Shown here: positions 40,208 to 48,390 of the stretch, piece by piece
How positions within the stretch are numbered: position 1 is the stretch's first letter
Layout of the letters: the number at the start of each line of letters is the position of its first letter
Assembly (NCBI RefSeq): GCF_036636695.1
Contig: NZ_JAVWNW010000002.1
DNA length: 64,000 nt
Strand: one strand, 5' to 3'
DNA from: Anaerorhabdus sp036636695
Lineage (GTDB): Bacteria; Bacillota_I; Bacilli_A; Erysipelotrichales; Erysipelotrichaceae
Notes under the pieces: model-generated
The model's input: only the letters and a program-made list of their open reading frames with translations
Told to the model about the DNA's origin: nothing
Database searches by the model: none
Position numbers and translations under genes: made by a program

Positions 40208-40915
40208 ATGGTTTTATTAAAAAAAGGATTAGTAGTTTCATGTCAAGCAACACCGGAGGAACCAATGTTTGGTTCAGATATTATGGCAAGGATGGCCATT
40301 GCAGCAAAACAGGGTGGAGCTGTGGGTGTACGCGTTAATACATATAACGATTTAGTTGCAGTACGCAAAGCTGTTGATTTACCTATATTAGGATTAATTA
40401 AAACTCCGTATGATGGATTCTATCCATATATAACACCAACAATGAAGGAAGTAGATAAGGTTGTTGAATCAGGTGCAGAAATTGTATGCGTTGATGCAAC
40501 ACATTATCCTCGTCCAGATGGGAATGATTTAGAAACATTCATCATGTTGATACGTGCTAAATATCCAAATGTTGAAATTCTAGCAGATGTATCAACCTAT
40601 GAAGAAGGTATTGCAGTAAGTAAAATGGATGTTGACTATATCGCGACTACACTTGCTGGATATACACCAGAAACAGTAGATGAAAATAGTGAACTTATTC
40701 AAGAATTTAGAGAACCAAACTTTGAGATTATTGAGAAGCTTTCAAAAGATACCAATATTCCTATTGTTGCGGAAGGAAAATTTTGGGATGCTGAAAATGC
40801 AATTAAAGCATTAAAACTGGGTGCTCATGCAGTTACAATTGGTGCGGGTATCACACGTCCACAAATTATCACGAAAAAAATTGTTGATGAGATAAAGGAA
40901 AATATTTCACTATGA
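40208..40915 (+). CDS. nanE: N-acetylmannosamine-6-phosphate 2-epimerase
   Basis: A 235-residue TIM-barrel protein of the NanE family. Typical elements are LVVSCQATPEEPMFG, GAVGVRVNTYNDL, LGLIKTPYDGFYPYITPT, VDATHYPRPDG and the C-terminal VAEGKFWDAENA. It converts N-acetylmannosamine 6-phosphate to N-acetylglucosamine 6-phosphate in the cytosol. It overlaps the kinase gene downstream by 4 bases. No nanA (sialate lyase) is present in the window, so this operon probably uses free N-acetylmannosamine or a sialic acid product made elsewhere. Confidence 0.95.
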   Translation: MVLLKKGLVVSCQATPEEPMFGSDIMARMAIAAKQGGAVGVRVNTYNDLVAVRKAVDLPILGLIKTPYDGFYPYITPTMKEVDKVVESGAEIVCVDATHYPRPDGNDLETFIMLIRAKYPNVEILADVSTYEEGIAVSKMDVDYIATTLAGYTPETVDENSELIQEFREPNFEIIEKLSKDTNIPIVAEGKFWDAENAIKALKLGAHAVTIGAGITRPQIITKKIVDEIKENISL

Positions 40916-41826
40916 AACACGTAATAGCCATTGATATTGGAGGTACTAAAACAATTGGTGCAATCATCAATGAAAATGGTGAATTATTAGATTCCATTCG
41001 CATTCCTACAAATCCTAAACTTGGCCCAGAAAATTTAATGAAATCATTATTTGAGATTATTGAACAATTAAGAGTAACTAAAGAAATTGATTGTATTGCG
41101 ATAGGTAGTGCAGGACGTATTAATACAGATACTGGTGAAGTATTTTTTGCCAGTGATAATATACCTGGATGGACAGGCGTTAAAATCAAAGAAATAGTTG
41201 AATCAAAATTTAAAATAAAAACAGTTGTTGATAATGATTGTAAGGTAACGGGTTTAGGTGAAGAATGGAAAGGTAGTGCAATCGGTAAGAAATCATATGT
41301 ATGCATTGCCCTAGGAACAGGTATTGGAGCTGCAGTCAAACTCAATGGTGAATTAATTCATGGTTGTCACTGGAGTGCTGGAGAATTGGGACATATGACT
41401 TTGTATCCAAATGGAAGACAATGCAATTGTGGACTAAAAGGATGTTTTGAACAATATTGTTCAGGCACTGCACTTGTAAAAATATTTAATGAAAAATCTG
41501 AGAATAAAATATCGACAGGATATGAGTTCTTTGATTTAGTAAAAGATAAAAATGAAATTGCCTCTTTAGTATTAGACAACTTCATTGATGATTTGGTCAT
41601 AGCGATTCTTTCATTATCAAATATCTATGATCCTGAAGTCTTTATTTTGGGTGGAGGATTAATTGATACGAAATGTTATTGGTGGGATAAGATGATTGAT
41701 AAAATAGAAAAATCACCACTGACAAGTTTGTTTGTTCCATCGATTGTGCCTGCTACTCTAGGTAGTAAAGCAGCAATCTATGGTGCTGCATATTTAGGAT
41801 TTAAAGAGCTAAATGGAGATGATTAA
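40912..41826 (+). CDS. nanK: ROK-family sugar kinase, probable N-acetylmannosamine kinase
   Basis: A 304-residue ROK kinase. The ATP motif AIDIGGTKTIGAII is at the N-terminus, GELGHMTL and the zinc motif CNCGLKGCFEQYCSG are near residue 160-185. ROK kinases phosphorylate glucose, N-acetylmannosamine or related sugars. Fusion of its translation to nanE (ATGA overlap) makes N-acetylmannosamine kinase the most likely role, though glucokinase-type specificity cannot be excluded from sequence. It is the last gene of the operon. Confidence 0.85.
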   Translation: MKHVIAIDIGGTKTIGAIINENGELLDSIRIPTNPKLGPENLMKSLFEIIEQLRVTKEIDCIAIGSAGRINTDTGEVFFASDNIPGWTGVKIKEIVESKFKIKTVVDNDCKVTGLGEEWKGSAIGKKSYVCIALGTGIGAAVKLNGELIHGCHWSAGELGHMTLYPNGRQCNCGLKGCFEQYCSGTALVKIFNEKSENKISTGYEFFDLVKDKNEIASLVLDNFIDDLVIAILSLSNIYDPEVFILGGGLIDTKCYWWDKMIDKIEKSPLTSLFVPSIVPATLGSKAAIYGAAYLGFKELNGDD

Positions 41827-41871
41827 TTAAGCACTCTTCCCGTATACTTTCGCTTTGTTAATCACGTGTAG

Positions 41872-41900
41872 AAAAGTCTAGTCCCTTCAACTAGACTTTT
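41872..41900 (+). terminator. Terminator of the nanE/ROK operon
   Basis: An 11-bp stem AAAAGTCTAGT / ACTAGACTTTT with a 7-base loop. Confidence 0.85.
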
Positions 41901-41919
41901 AATATGTTAGGAGGAAGTA

Positions 41920-41961
41920 ATGTTAAATGGTACAATAATACTATTACAATTAAGGAGGTAA
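41920..41961 (+). CDS. 13-residue leader ORF coupled to the phosphoesterase gene
   Basis: ATG 41920 is preceded by its own TAGGAGGAAG and reads MLNGTIILLQLRR, ending at TAA 41959. Its last codons are AGG AGG, which are also the ribosome binding site of the next gene at 41964. Ribosomes finishing the leader would sit on that site, so the two are likely coupled. It may instead be an accidental product of two strong ribosome sites. Confidence 0.45.
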   Translation: MLNGTIILLQLRR

Positions 41962-41963
41962 GC

Positions 41964-42815
41964 ATGGAATTAAATGATAGTCTAATTATGTTTTTACTAG
42001 CAGGAATAATACTTTTAATTATTATTATTTGGATCTTTAAAAATAATCATGCATTACGATTAACCACGTATCAAATTAAAAATGATAAACTACCAGAATC
42101 GTTTAATCAGTATAAAATTATACATCTCTCTGATATCCACAATATTGATTATGGTGATAATAATAAAATAATAATGAATCAAGTTATAAAAGGTAATCCT
42201 GATTGTATAGTTATTACTGGAGATTTGATTGATTCAAGAAAAACAATTCCAAGTATTTCTTTGAAATTGATTTTAGAATTAATAAAAATTTCTCCCGTTT
42301 ACTATGTTACAGGAAATCATGAATCGAGATTGAAAATTTATGATCAATTTGAAATTGAATTAAGACAAGTAGGTGTCATTGTTTTAAGAGATGAAGCAAT
42401 TCTTTTAGAAAAGAATAAGCAAGTGATACAGATTATTGGAATAGATGATCCAAATTTTGATAGATCAAAAGATAGAAAGATTGTCCCATCAGTTATCGTA
42501 GATAATAAACTCCAAAAACTAAAAAAAGATAATTTATTTACATTGCTATTAATTCATCGCCCAGAGTTATTCGATGTGTATGTAAAAAATAAAATTGATT
42601 TGGCATTAACTGGACATACACATGGTGGGCAAATAAGAATTCCTTTCATCGGTGGTATTATTGCACCTAGTCAAGGATTCTTTCCAAAATACGATGCAGG
42701 ATTATTTCAAAAAAGTGGAACAAACATGATTATCAGTAGGGGAATTGGGGATAGTTCATTTCCATTTCGCATTAACGATAATCCTGAAGTGGTATTAATT
42801 GTACTTAATAAATAA
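41964..42815 (+). CDS. Membrane-anchored metallophosphoesterase
   Basis: A 283-residue protein: an N-terminal membrane helix (about 7-27) and a calcineurin-like phosphoesterase domain with metal ligands in LSDIHNIDYG, GDLIDS, GNHE and LTGHTHGGQIR. It belongs to the YkuE/LpxH-like group of anchored phosphoesterases; substrates are mostly unknown. The ATG at 41964 is preceded by AAGGAGGT; a longer frame to 41904 lacks one and overlaps the leader ORF. It is transcribed alone. Confidence 0.9.
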   Translation: MELNDSLIMFLLAGIILLIIIIWIFKNNHALRLTTYQIKNDKLPESFNQYKIIHLSDIHNIDYGDNNKIIMNQVIKGNPDCIVITGDLIDSRKTIPSISLKLILELIKISPVYYVTGNHESRLKIYDQFEIELRQVGVIVLRDEAILLEKNKQVIQIIGIDDPNFDRSKDRKIVPSVIVDNKLQKLKKDNLFTLLLIHRPELFDVYVKNKIDLALTGHTHGGQIRIPFIGGIIAPSQGFFPKYDAGLFQKSGTNMIISRGIGDSSFPFRINDNPEVVLIVLNK

Positions 42816-42837
42816 GAAAAAAACATAAATTTTAACG

Positions 42838-42866
42838 TTGACAAACTGGTTATGACCAGTTATAGT
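42838..42866 (+). promoter_or_regulatory. Promoter of the second GntR gene
   Basis: TTGACA at 42838 and TATAGT at 42861 with a 17-bp spacer occupied by a palindrome. Confidence 0.85.
42844..42861. promoter_or_regulatory. GntR operator in the promoter spacer
   Basis: AACTGGT-TATG-ACCAGTT, a perfect 7-bp-arm palindrome filling the spacer between the -35 and -10 boxes of the GntR gene. It shares TGGTTATGAC with the larger inverted repeat at 43649-43674 before the PTS genes. Confidence 0.75.
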
Positions 42867-42888
42867 TTAGACATAAGGTGGGTAGGAA

Positions 42889-43611
42889 ATGAATCAATCA
42901 TTTAATAAAATTCCTCTATATTGCAAGCTTGCAGATATCATAGAAGATCAAATAAATACAGGTGAACTTAAAAAAGGACAACTTATTCCATCAGAACGAG
43001 AACTTTGCAAAATCTATAACATGTCACGTATAACTGTGAGGATGGCAATTGATGAACTCGTTCGACAAGGTAAATTAGAAAAAGTTCAAGGGAAAGGAAC
43101 TTATGTTCTAAGTAAAAGTATTATTCAGAATCTAGGAAATGTGTATAGCTTTTCTCGAGAAATGGAAAAACAAGGAAAGATATCTTCAACTAAAATTACG
43201 AATTGTTCAGTTTTGGTTGCTGATTATAAATTAGCTCAAAATCTAGGTATAAACGAAGATGAGCAAGTTGTTTATATTGAACGTTTACGTTGTGCAGAAA
43301 ATGTTCCAATTATGATTGAGAAAACATATTTTCCATTTATGCAATATGGATTTCTACTTTCGATAGACTTTTCTAAGAAAGGTTTATATAAAACATTAGA
43401 AGATGATTATGGTAAACGTATTAATCGAGCTATTGAAACGTTTAAAGCAACAGAACTTAACAATGTTGAATGTAGATTATTAAATTGTCCCAAGAAACAA
43501 TATGGATTACTTGTGAAGCGTACTTCATATTGTGATGATAAAATCGTTTGTTATTCAACCATCGTATCTAAAGGTGATGTATTTGAATTCACGATTAAAC
43601 TTGAGTCTTAA
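42889..43611 (+). CDS. GntR/HutC-family regulator of the ascorbate-type PTS operon
   Basis: A 240-residue protein: an N-terminal winged helix (about 8-75, with LCKIYNMSRITVRMAIDELV) and a UTRA domain (about 95-238). It is about 30% similar by eye to the GntR at 35937. It lies upstream of a PTS operon and carries an operator in its own promoter; a related repeat before the IIA gene suggests it represses both. The ligand is probably the phosphorylated sugar made by the PTS. GGTGGG precedes the ATG. Confidence 0.9.
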   Translation: MNQSFNKIPLYCKLADIIEDQINTGELKKGQLIPSERELCKIYNMSRITVRMAIDELVRQGKLEKVQGKGTYVLSKSIIQNLGNVYSFSREMEKQGKISSTKITNCSVLVADYKLAQNLGINEDEQVVYIERLRCAENVPIMIEKTYFPFMQYGFLLSIDFSKKGLYKTLEDDYGKRINRAIETFKATELNNVECRLLNCPKKQYGLLVKRTSYCDDKIVCYSTIVSKGDVFEFTIKLES

Positions 43612-43615
43612 ATTC

Positions 43616-43643
43616 TGAGATATGCGAGTATCTCATTATTTTC
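43616..43643 (+). terminator. Terminator of the second GntR gene
   Basis: Stem TGAGATA / TATCTCA with a 6-base loop, followed by TTATTTT. Confidence 0.65.
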
Positions 43644-43648
43644 AAAAT

Positions 43649-43674
43649 AAGTGGTTATGACAACATAACCACTT
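43649..43674. promoter_or_regulatory. Large inverted repeat before the PTS operon
   Basis: AAGTGGTTATG-ACAA-CATAACCACTT, an 11-bp-arm perfect repeat 29 bp before the IIA start codon. It shares a core with the GntR operator at 42844 and is followed by ACCCCTTCCC, not T, so it is more likely an operator or mRNA structure than a terminator. Confidence 0.65.
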
Positions 43675-43702
43675 ACCCCTTCCCAATTAGAAAGGATTAC
43701 TT

Positions 43703-44146
43703 ATGATTAAAGACACTTTAACAAATGAACTGGTATTAACAAATGTAGAATGTAAAACATGGCGTGAGGCTATCCAGATCTCTGGAAACTTACTATTAAA
43801 GGCAGGAAAAATAAAAGAACCATTTATTGGTTCTATGGCAAAGGTTGTTGAAGAACTAGGACCTTATATGATTTTGTTGCCAAAGGTATGTTTCTTCCAT
43901 GGACAACCAGGTGAAAATGTAAATGAACCTTGTTTATCCTTAATTGTATTTAAAGATTCTGTGTATTTTGATGATTTTGAGAATCAAGAAATAAAATGCG
44001 CATTTGCATTTGGAGCTATTGATTCAGATAGTCACATGCAAATGCTTATGAAAGTTGCACAATTATTACAAAATGAAGAATTTATTTCGCTGATTACCAG
44101 CAATGGTGAAAAAGATAAGATTTTGGAAATCATACAAAAATATTAG
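43703..44146 (+). CDS. PTS IIA component, fructose/mannitol-ascorbate type
   Basis: A 147-residue EIIA-2-type domain. The phosphorylated histidine lies in GPYMILLPKVCFFHGQPGEN, split here as GPYMILLPKV and CFFHGQP; this matches the UlaC context. It receives phosphate from HPr and passes it to the IIB encoded at 44912. GAAAGGA precedes the ATG. It is the first gene of the operon IIA, SIS isomerase, IIB, IIC. Confidence 0.88.
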   Translation: MIKDTLTNELVLTNVECKTWREAIQISGNLLLKAGKIKEPFIGSMAKVVEELGPYMILLPKVCFFHGQPGENVNEPCLSLIVFKDSVYFDDFENQEIKCAFAFGAIDSDSHMQMLMKVAQLLQNEEFISLITSNGEKDKILEIIQKY

Positions 44147-44158
44147 GAGGATAGATGT

Positions 44159-44893
44159 ATGAAGCATAAAGAGTATTATGACATTGTCACAAAACAGTTA
44201 GAACAGCAAGTAACAGAAGAGGAAAGTACAATTGAAGCAGCAGCTCAGGCTTGTGCAGATTCGGTAAGAAAAGATCGTTTGATTCATGTGTTTGGTTGTG
44301 GTCATTCACAAATGTTTGCGATGGAGGTATTCTATCGTGCAGGAGGATTGGTTCCTGTTAACGCTTTATTGATTCCACACTTGGCTTTATTTCCTAAAGC
44401 TAAGTTGAGTACAATTCAAGAAAGAGTGGAAGGGATATCACGTGAATATTTGAATTTATGTGATGTAAGTGCAGATGACACAATAATTATTGTATCAATT
44501 TCAGGAAGAAATGCAGGCGTTATTGATATGGCGTTAGCTGCTAAAGAAATTGGAATGAAAGTTGTTGCGTTAGTTTCTAAGAATTTCTCGTCAGGAGTAT
44601 CTAGTCGTCATTCTTCAGGGAAAAAACTTGCAGATGTAGCTGATATTGTCATTGATATCAAATGTGTAGAGGGAGATGCATGCCTATCACTTAATGAAAT
44701 GCCTGACAAATTTACAGGAACTTCAACTATTTTAGGAATGACAGTGATGGATATGATTATGGCTAGAACAATTGAACTTAGTGTTGAGTCAGGAAAAATA
44801 CCACCTGTTTATGTAAGCTCAAATTTAGATAAAGGTGATGCGATTAACGCAGAACATATTAAAAATTATTGTAACAAAATAGATTGTCTGTAA
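44159..44893 (+). CDS. SIS-domain sugar phosphate isomerase-like protein (UPF0309 type)
   Basis: A 244-residue cytosolic protein with a single SIS domain (about 30-185), including VFGCGHSQMFAMEVFYRAGG and the sugar-phosphate loop IIIVSISGRNAGVID. It is of the UPF0309 kind often found beside ascorbate-type PTS genes. It probably isomerises or deacetylates the phosphorylated sugar imported by this system; the chemistry is unproven. TAGGAGG precedes the ATG. It lies between the IIA and IIB genes, so it is part of the same transcript. Confidence 0.8.
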   Translation: MKHKEYYDIVTKQLEQQVTEEESTIEAAAQACADSVRKDRLIHVFGCGHSQMFAMEVFYRAGGLVPVNALLIPHLALFPKAKLSTIQERVEGISREYLNLCDVSADDTIIIVSISGRNAGVIDMALAAKEIGMKVVALVSKNFSSGVSSRHSSGKKLADVADIVIDIKCVEGDACLSLNEMPDKFTGTSTILGMTVMDMIMARTIELSVESGKIPPVYVSSNLDKGDAINAEHIKNYCNKIDCL

Positions 44894-44911
44894 AAAGAAA
44901 GGAGGATACAT

Positions 44912-45190
44912 ATGAAGATTATTACAGTATGTGGTTTAGGTGTTGGATCCAGTCTAATTTTAAAAATGACCGTTGATAGTGCAATGAGTCAACTAGGTGT
45001 TAAATGTACGATAGAACATTGGGATATGGGAACAATCAAAGGACAAAATTGTGATCTTATTGTTACAACTGAAGGGTTTAGAAAAAATTTTGCTGATCAA
45101 GAAAATGTTGTTTACATCAACAATATTGTTGATGTAAAAGAAACAAAGGAAAAACTAGAAACATATTTAAAACTACATAATTTAATGTAA
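44912..45190 (+). CDS. PTS IIB component, ascorbate type
   Basis: A 92-residue protein. C7 in ITVCGLGVGSSLIL is the phosphocysteine of the UlaB-type IIB P-loop. It transfers phosphate from the IIA encoded upstream to the sugar in the IIC channel. AAAGGAGG precedes the ATG; spacing to the IIC gene is 15 bp. Confidence 0.9.
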   Translation: MKIITVCGLGVGSSLILKMTVDSAMSQLGVKCTIEHWDMGTIKGQNCDLIVTTEGFRKNFADQENVVYINNIVDVKETKEKLETYLKLHNLM

Positions 45191-45205
45191 GAAAGGGGAT
45201 AAAAT

Positions 45206-46534
45206 ATGTTAGATTTTATATTAAATATTATTAAAACACCGGCTATAGTTTTAGCACTAGTAGCACTAATCGGATTATTATTACAAAAGAAAAATGCGGG
45301 GCAAGTTTTCTCAGGTACAATGAAAACTGCAATTGGTATGCTTGTACTCAGTGCTGGTTCAGGATTAATTGTTACAGAGATTCTTCCATTTGTTGATTTA
45401 TTTTCAACAGTATTCCATCTTCAAGGGTTTGCGACATCATCAGAAGCAGTTGTTGGCGCAATGCAATCAGCTATTCCAGTTATTGCATCAACAAGTGCGT
45501 TAATCATGGCAATTGGATTCTTAGTCAATGTTGTGATTGCTCGTTTTAGTCCATTAAAATATATCTTTTTAACAGGACATATGATGTGGATTTTATCTGT
45601 AGCAATTGCTGGAAGTTTGTATAGCGCAAACTTTAGTGAAACTATGATTATTGTCATAGGATCAATTTTACAAGGTATCTTAATGGTATTGTTTCCAGCT
45701 ATTGGACAACCAATGGTTCGAAAAGTTACCGGTAATGACAACTTTGCCGTTGCCCATTTGACAACATTAGGAACTGTGCCAGCTGCTTACATTGGTGGAT
45801 TACTTGGTGATAAGACTAAGAGTGCAGAAGATATTAAGTTACCTGAATCACTTGAATTCTTTAAAGATACTTCAATGTCTGTTTCAATAGTAATGGGTTT
45901 ATTCTATTTAGTTGTTGTTATTCTTGCAGGTCCTACAGTTGTAGCACCATATGCTGGAACAACGAATTATATTGTTTATGGTTTACTTAAAGCAATGGGA
46001 TTCACAGCAGGTATCTTGGTACTCTTGCAAGGTGTACGTATGTTCTTAGGTGAATTAGTTCCAGCGTTCAAAGGTATTTCTGATAAATTAGTTCCAGGTG
46101 CAATTCCTGCACTTGATGTACCAGCATTATTCGCATTTGCACCAAATAGTTTGATGATTGGTTTCATTACTGCAGTTGCAGGTATGATTGTTGCAATGTT
46201 TGTATCTTCAGCAGTATTTAAAGTAGTACCATTAGTTTCAATCATTGGCGCTTTCTTTACAGGAGGTGTTGCAGGTATATTTGGTAATGCAGCTGGTGGA
46301 AGAAGAGGGGCTATCATTGCTGGATTAGTTTATGGTTTCATGCTAATTTTTGGATCAGCATTATTGTTTACTATCTTTGACTATGCAGCTTATGGAGCAG
46401 CAGGTGTTGGACATGACTGTATTGATGTTATGGTGACTATGGGATTATTAAAATATCCATATGTTGGAATCGCAGTGATTGTAGTAGCATTTGTTGGCTA
46501 TTGCTTCTATGAAGTTAAAAGAAAAAAAGCGTAA
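45206..46534 (+). CDS. PTS IIC component, ascorbate (UlaA) type
   Basis: A 442-residue membrane protein with about eleven helices and the UlaA-family elements QPMVRKVTGNDNFAVAHL and GAFFTGGVAGIFGNAAGGRRG. These permeases move L-ascorbate in enteric bacteria, but the family covers several sugars, and no ascorbate degradation genes (lactonase, UlaD-F) are present here, so the substrate is open. AAAGGGG precedes the ATG. It is the last gene of the PTS operon. Confidence 0.9.
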   Translation: MLDFILNIIKTPAIVLALVALIGLLLQKKNAGQVFSGTMKTAIGMLVLSAGSGLIVTEILPFVDLFSTVFHLQGFATSSEAVVGAMQSAIPVIASTSALIMAIGFLVNVVIARFSPLKYIFLTGHMMWILSVAIAGSLYSANFSETMIIVIGSILQGILMVLFPAIGQPMVRKVTGNDNFAVAHLTTLGTVPAAYIGGLLGDKTKSAEDIKLPESLEFFKDTSMSVSIVMGLFYLVVVILAGPTVVAPYAGTTNYIVYGLLKAMGFTAGILVLLQGVRMFLGELVPAFKGISDKLVPGAIPALDVPALFAFAPNSLMIGFITAVAGMIVAMFVSSAVFKVVPLVSIIGAFFTGGVAGIFGNAAGGRRGAIIAGLVYGFMLIFGSALLFTIFDYAAYGAAGVGHDCIDVMVTMGLLKYPYVGIAVIVVAFVGYCFYEVKRKKA

Positions 46535-46552
46535 GATAAATTAGTGATTTAT

Positions 46553-46593
46553 AGAGAACCTTATATGAACTTTCATACAAGGTTCTCTTTTTG
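46553..46593 (+). terminator. Terminator of the ascorbate-type PTS operon
   Basis: A 10-bp stem AGAGAACCTT / AAGGTTCTCT around a 16-base loop, then TTTTTG. Confidence 0.88.
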
Positions 46594-46666
46594 TTTGGAA
46601 CATTGTTTTGTCGATGATAATTTAGTACTATTATAGTGTTTACAAATTTAAGTTGGGGAGAAGAAG

Positions 46667-47404
46667 ATGAGAGCACTTGCAAGCGATTTTGATGGAACAA
46701 TATTTTTTGAAGATGGATTTAGAGATGAAGATTTAAAACAAATACAAGCATATAAAAAACAAGGGAATATGTTTGGTATATGTACAGGAAGACCACTTGC
46801 AGATTTACAACGAGATATGACAAAAAGTTTAGATTTAGATTTTTATATTTGTTCAACAGGAGCGCTTATTCTAGATAAAGAATTTAATGAAATTTACAAA
46901 AGTGTTATTGAACGTGAATTAGTAGAAGAACTTGTCAATAAGTACATAAAAACACTTGGAGTTTATATCCAATCAGATCGTGGATTTATGACAATGAGAA
47001 ATGAAGTTAATAATCATGTTATTAACGATGTAATTAACTCATTAGATGATGAAAAGGGTGAAATATACTCTGTCGGGCTCAATGCATTTAATGAAGAAAA
47101 CGCAAAAAAGATATGCTTAGAATTAAAAGAAGCATATCCTAATTTAGAAGCCTACCAAAATAAAGGTGGAATTGATATCGTTCCTAGTGGATGTTCAAAG
47201 GGTAAAGGAATTCAAATTATAAAAAATCATTTTAATATTCATCATATTTCAGGAATTGGTGATTCTTATAATGATATCCCTTTAATTAGAGATTCAGATT
47301 GTTCCTTTACATTTAAGAGTTCACCAAAAGAAGTCATTGCACATGCTGACTATGTTGTTGAGTCTATGAGTGATGCAATAAATATTTTATTAAAAGAAAT
47401 TTAA
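46667..47404 (+). CDS. HAD-superfamily phosphatase (Cof type)
   Basis: A 245-residue HAD-IIB hydrolase. Motif I is DFDGTIFFEDGF, motif II falls in ICSTGALILD, motif III is K in SGCSKGKGI and motif IV is GIGDSYNDIPLI. These enzymes dephosphorylate sugar phosphates or FMN-type substrates in the cytosol. GGGGAG precedes the ATG. Its end overlaps the convergent AraC-type gene by 4 bases. It lies in the sugar region, so a role in limiting sugar-phosphate levels is possible. Confidence 0.85.
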   Translation: MRALASDFDGTIFFEDGFRDEDLKQIQAYKKQGNMFGICTGRPLADLQRDMTKSLDLDFYICSTGALILDKEFNEIYKSVIERELVEELVNKYIKTLGVYIQSDRGFMTMRNEVNNHVINDVINSLDDEKGEIYSVGLNAFNEENAKKICLELKEAYPNLEAYQNKGGIDIVPSGCSKGKGIQIIKNHFNIHHISGIGDSYNDIPLIRDSDCSFTFKSSPKEVIAHADYVVESMSDAINILLKEI

Positions 47405-48243
47405 CTCTCTTTAGATTGTGATTGTTTACGATATTCATTGGGAGACATCTGATATTGTTTTTTAAACGATTGACAGAAATATGATTGAGAAGACATACCA
47501 ATAATACTGGCAATTTGAGCAATTGAATGATTTGTAGTTCGAAGAAGCATGCATGCTTCCTTTAAACGTTTGTAGTTTAAATAATTAATTGGTGTCATGC
47601 CAGCATATTTTTTAAATGAGTGCACAAGATAATATTTGTTGATATAAGATATCTTCGCAAGTTCATCTAAGTTAATATTTTCGCTAAAATGTTGATCAAG
47701 ATATTGTTTAACATAAGCACACTCATGAGATATCTTATTAGAAGTTTCGATAATTAATTCAGATTTTGTTCGACGTATTATATTCATAATTAAAACATCA
47801 AGTAAGTTTTGTGATATAAGATCATAATAATCAGACTTAGTAGAGGCTTCTTGTAATAATGTTTTAATATAAAAAAGAATCTCATGTTTATAATTTTCAT
47901 AATTATGCAAACTATATAATTGAACTTCATCATTATTTCCAGCCAAAATAGAGATACCCTCAATACCTAAAACGATATACTCTAAAGGTGATTCACCATT
48001 CGATGATTCGGTATGATTGATATTACTATTAACAATGACCAAATCATCTTCAGTAACATCAAGTACACGATCTTCAACATGAAAGGTACCTTTTCCTTTC
48101 AATACATAGAAAAGTTCTGTAAAGGGATGTGTATGCATAATGGAGTGCCAATCAGTATCAAATCGTGCACTTGTAACATAAAGCAATTTACTATTTATCT
48201 TGGATAACGTTGAATAATTTATTTCATATTGTGCATTTCCCAT
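47401..48243 (-). CDS. AraC-family regulator with cupin sensor domain
   Basis: A 280-residue protein: an N-terminal cupin (about 15-95, with HTHPFTELFYVLKGKGTF) and a C-terminal AraC double HTH (about 180-278, ending YFCQSFKKQYQMSPNEYRK). It is divergent from the ABC-GH112 operon, whose promoter carries GCAATAT direct repeats in 21-bp register, so it is probably the activator, responding to the imported disaccharide. The start at 48243 is used because GGTGGTG sits 6 bases upstream; an ATG at 48258 lies before it. Confidence 0.88.
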   Translation of the reverse strand: MGNAQYEINYSTLSKINSKLLYVTSARFDTDWHSIMHTHPFTELFYVLKGKGTFHVEDRVLDVTEDDLVIVNSNINHTESSNGESPLEYIVLGIEGISILAGNNDEVQLYSLHNYENYKHEILFYIKTLLQEASTKSDYYDLISQNLLDVLIMNIIRRTKSELIIETSNKISHECAYVKQYLDQHFSENINLDELAKISYINKYYLVHSFKKYAGMTPINYLNYKRLKEACMLLRTTNHSIAQIASIIGMSSQSYFCQSFKKQYQMSPNEYRKQSQSKES

Positions 48244-48293
48244 GTTATTCACCACCATTTATATTTTAATAATATTGAATAATTTATAAAAAA

Positions 48294-48322
48294 GCAATAT
48301 AAATAAAAAATACCGCAATATT
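48294..48322. promoter_or_regulatory. AraC-type direct repeat before the GH112 operon
   Basis: GCAATAT at 48294 and GCAATATT at 48315, exactly 21 bp apart (two helical turns). The TATACT at 48350 would start transcription near 48362, putting the repeats at about -44 and -65. The -35 region is poor, as expected for an activated promoter. A reverse AATATTG lies at 48271. Confidence 0.6.
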
Positions 48323-48390
48323 CATGTAGTAGTGAAAGGTCATATTTCCTATACTAAAATTAACAAAGGCGAAAGCTAGGAGGAAAAGAA

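Noticed and set aside
45206..46534. Naming the PTS as an ascorbate transporter
   Set aside because: Family resemblance alone does not fix the substrate, and the ascorbate degradation genes are missing from the operon.
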